Assembly (NCBI GenBank): GCA_050084985.1
Contig: JBITNC010000002.1
Coordinates: 23,560,001 to 23,624,000, forward strand
Reading direction: 5' to 3'
DNA length: 64,000 nucleotides
From: Nageia nagi
Lineage: Eukaryota; Pinophyta
The notes beneath the pieces are model-generated. The model had not been told where the DNA came from. It did not search any database and saw nothing but the letters and a program-made list of their open reading frames with translations. The position numbers and the translations under genes were made by a program. Shown here piece after piece: positions 62,101 through 64,000 of this stretch. The number at the start of each line of letters is the position of its first letter. The first letter of the stretch is position 1.

Positions 62101-63209
62101 ATATGTATTAATGACTCTAATAAGCCCATCATTGATGGATTTGAATTAAATAAAAGACCTTACAGGAAAAGGTCTCTAAAAACATTCTTTGGTGATCTTG
62201 TCGCTAATTTTGATCTAGTGTAGACAAGCATATATTTTGGTCCATTTAGCCTCATAAACTTTAAATTTATGAATTTCATACCTAATAATGATATCATGTT
62301 ATTGAAGGGGACACTTAAAGGATTGGTTTCTAGATAAACCAATGACATAGGAAATTCATCACAAAGAGAATGGTTGGCATGTTTGCAAAATTAAGAAAGC
62401 TTGATACCAAGAACTCAAAGAATTAAATTAGTGTAACATAAGACATCATTCCACCATTATATTCAATTTTGTATTTCAAAAGGGCTAGGAGCAAGGTTCT
62501 AAACCTAGTAGATATGCACCATAATGGTTAGATATTGTTAGAAAAAAAATATTAAACAAAAAAAAAGAATAAAATATTTTGAGGCATTAACAACTCTACT
62601 AAATATAAAAAATAATAGGCATGTGTTTGGAAAAGTTTTTTTAGGAATGACAACAATAGGAGGAGTTGAGCTAGTAACTTTATAAAAAATGATTTGGGGT
62701 TTCTCTAAAAGCATAGCATAATCCAACTAGTTAAGGACTATGTCCTCTCCTACCTTAAAGTTACACCAAGTATGCCAAATAAAATTGGTAAAGTCATTGG
62801 TAGTATGACATGAAATAAAGCTACCTACCACCATAAAGAGGTTCTATCAAGGCCATGACTAGAAGCATAAATATTAGGGATTCCAAATGGTTTCCTATCA
62901 ATATCAAAAAGGGTCCACACCACTTGATTTGAGGGATCCACTCCCTTGGAAATTAACATCATTTTCCAATTAGATGACACAATAGTGAATGCACCACCTC
63001 TACCATGGTAATGATTGGTAGCATACAATGAGGTAACCTAACATAGAAAAGAGCATACACATTCTAAATTAAATCAAAGATCTTAAGTTCTTGGAGACAC
63101 AAGTCATCGAATGTTTTGTACTGAGAAGAATTTTTTTTAATTTAATGTGAATTAAATATTTATGAATTAGATTTTTAAGTCCTATTACATTGCAATACAT
63201 AATAATCAT
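59200..63209 (-). pseudogene. LINE ORF2, heavily decayed
   Basis: This is the third LINE in the window, on the minus strand. The endonuclease appears to start at ATG 63209 (MIIMYCNVIGLK, in place of the usual M-K-I-x-S-W-N-x-R-G-L). The open piece 62825-63028 is endonuclease: GRGGAFTIVSSNWKMMLISK, then VDPSNQVVWTLFDID and PFGIPNIYASS. RT fragments appear at about 61250-61600 (WNFTLAMLQALGF and a YDKI remnant of the first catalytic region). The piece 60200-60664 (KWIIRALKGLQYCQVLITYY, GKIGWKGINFHC) matches the region after RT catalysis. The 3' end is uncertain and no poly(A) tail was seen. Dead. Confidence 0.65.
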
Positions 63210-64000
63210 TGAGTATCATCGAGGTGTATATCACCATTAAACTCATCTAGGTCAGCATTTTCCATTACAAGATCCTTAGTATCACCTAACTCTCCCAAAG
63301 AGAAGTAGGGATTCACAAGGAAGTTGACAGGGTTGAAACCAACAAACATATTGAATGAGCATTTTTCATGACATCCATTTTATATTTTTTATAACAACAT
63401 AACCTTTCATATATATCTTCTTTTCTTCATTCATGTGTACTCTTATTTTACTTTTCATTCCAATCAATGGATTTTCTCCTTTGCCAATCTATAAACCATA
63501 TTGAAATTAAGTAACTTTTATTCATCATGCAACGATCCTTTCCCTACTCCCATCCATTTTCTTATTTCTCTATACTTTTATTTTATATACTATATAAAAT
63601 TTTCAACTAAGTTTATTTGATGTTCCTTGGATTTGTAAGCAAAATATCTCTTTTAAAACTTAAATCTTCATTTTTCAATTTCAAATACTTTATTGTTAGT
63701 ATCCATGTCATAAAAAAAATATTATATTTATTATATTGTTATTTCTTATGATGTATTTAGTGTTATTATGTGCTTTTGTATTTCAGGTAATATCCACACT
63801 CTCATAATATTCCATGTATTTATGATATTTAGCATAGGAAACATATCACTTAGAAGAATTAAAATATTGATTGATATAGTATTTTAAGATAACCATTAAC
63901 TTTATTTTGATTATTTACCATAATCTGATTTTATGCTTGTAGGAACTCACAAATGCAGAGATTACTATGCGTAGGAATAAAAGGTGTTAAAGGCCTAAGA
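63210..64000. other. AT-rich end of window
   Basis: The first approximately 60 bases may hold the end of a LINE ORF1 (minus strand, MENADLDEFNGDIHL near 63220-63265). Beyond that the sequence is AT-rich with no coding region I can support. Confidence 0.3.

Overview
This window is nuclear DNA from a plant with a large, repeat-rich genome. The evidence is AT-rich intergenic sequence, several nested Ty1/copia and Ty3 elements primed by initiator-Met tRNA, three LINE remnants, and a PHD-finger gene with short canonical GT-AG introns. A gymnosperm would fit, but the sequence alone does not fix the species. I see no bacterial genes, CRISPR arrays, rRNA or tRNA genes.

The only gene that looks intact is a small PHD-finger protein gene on the + strand at 44858-46226. 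It has four well-supported exons and a tentative fifth. A decayed copy with the same exon order lies about 36 kb upstream at 8169-9420. It has stops, indels, a lost splice acceptor and lost zinc ligands, so it is an old DNA-level duplicate.

From left to right: 1-3338 holds a tandem pair of Ty3 5'-end/gag/protease segments (minus) joined at a 6-bp microhomology. 5520-7740 holds an unrecognised decayed ORF and the 3' end of a LINE with zinc-binding and RNase H domains (minus). 8169-9420 is the PHD pseudogene. 11262-16253 is decayed copia element 1, abutting decayed copia element 2 (16254-19905). 23015-27900 is copia element 3, a complete insertion with 217-bp LTRs and target duplication ATTTC. 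31157-38088 is a Ty3-type gag split by copia element 4 (32060-37289, target duplication CTAAC), the best-preserved transposon here.

39057-44235 is a non-autonomous LTR element plus part of a second copy. It keeps the LTR ends, primer site, leader and first codons of gag from the element 1/element 6 copia family, but its interior carries an unrelated acidic ORF with a repeated HSSRV-like motif. This is the most unusual object in the window. The PHD gene follows about 0.6 kb downstream.

46850-48500 is another unrecognised decayed ORF, 48800-52313 a LINE with endonuclease, RT and zinc-binding domains, 52682-57099 copia element 6 (+ strand, truncated 5' LTR), and 59200-63209 a third, badly decayed LINE. 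Elements 1, 2 and 6 have lost the RT catalytic YVDD; elements 3 and 4 keep it. The stretches between are AT-rich with nothing I can name.
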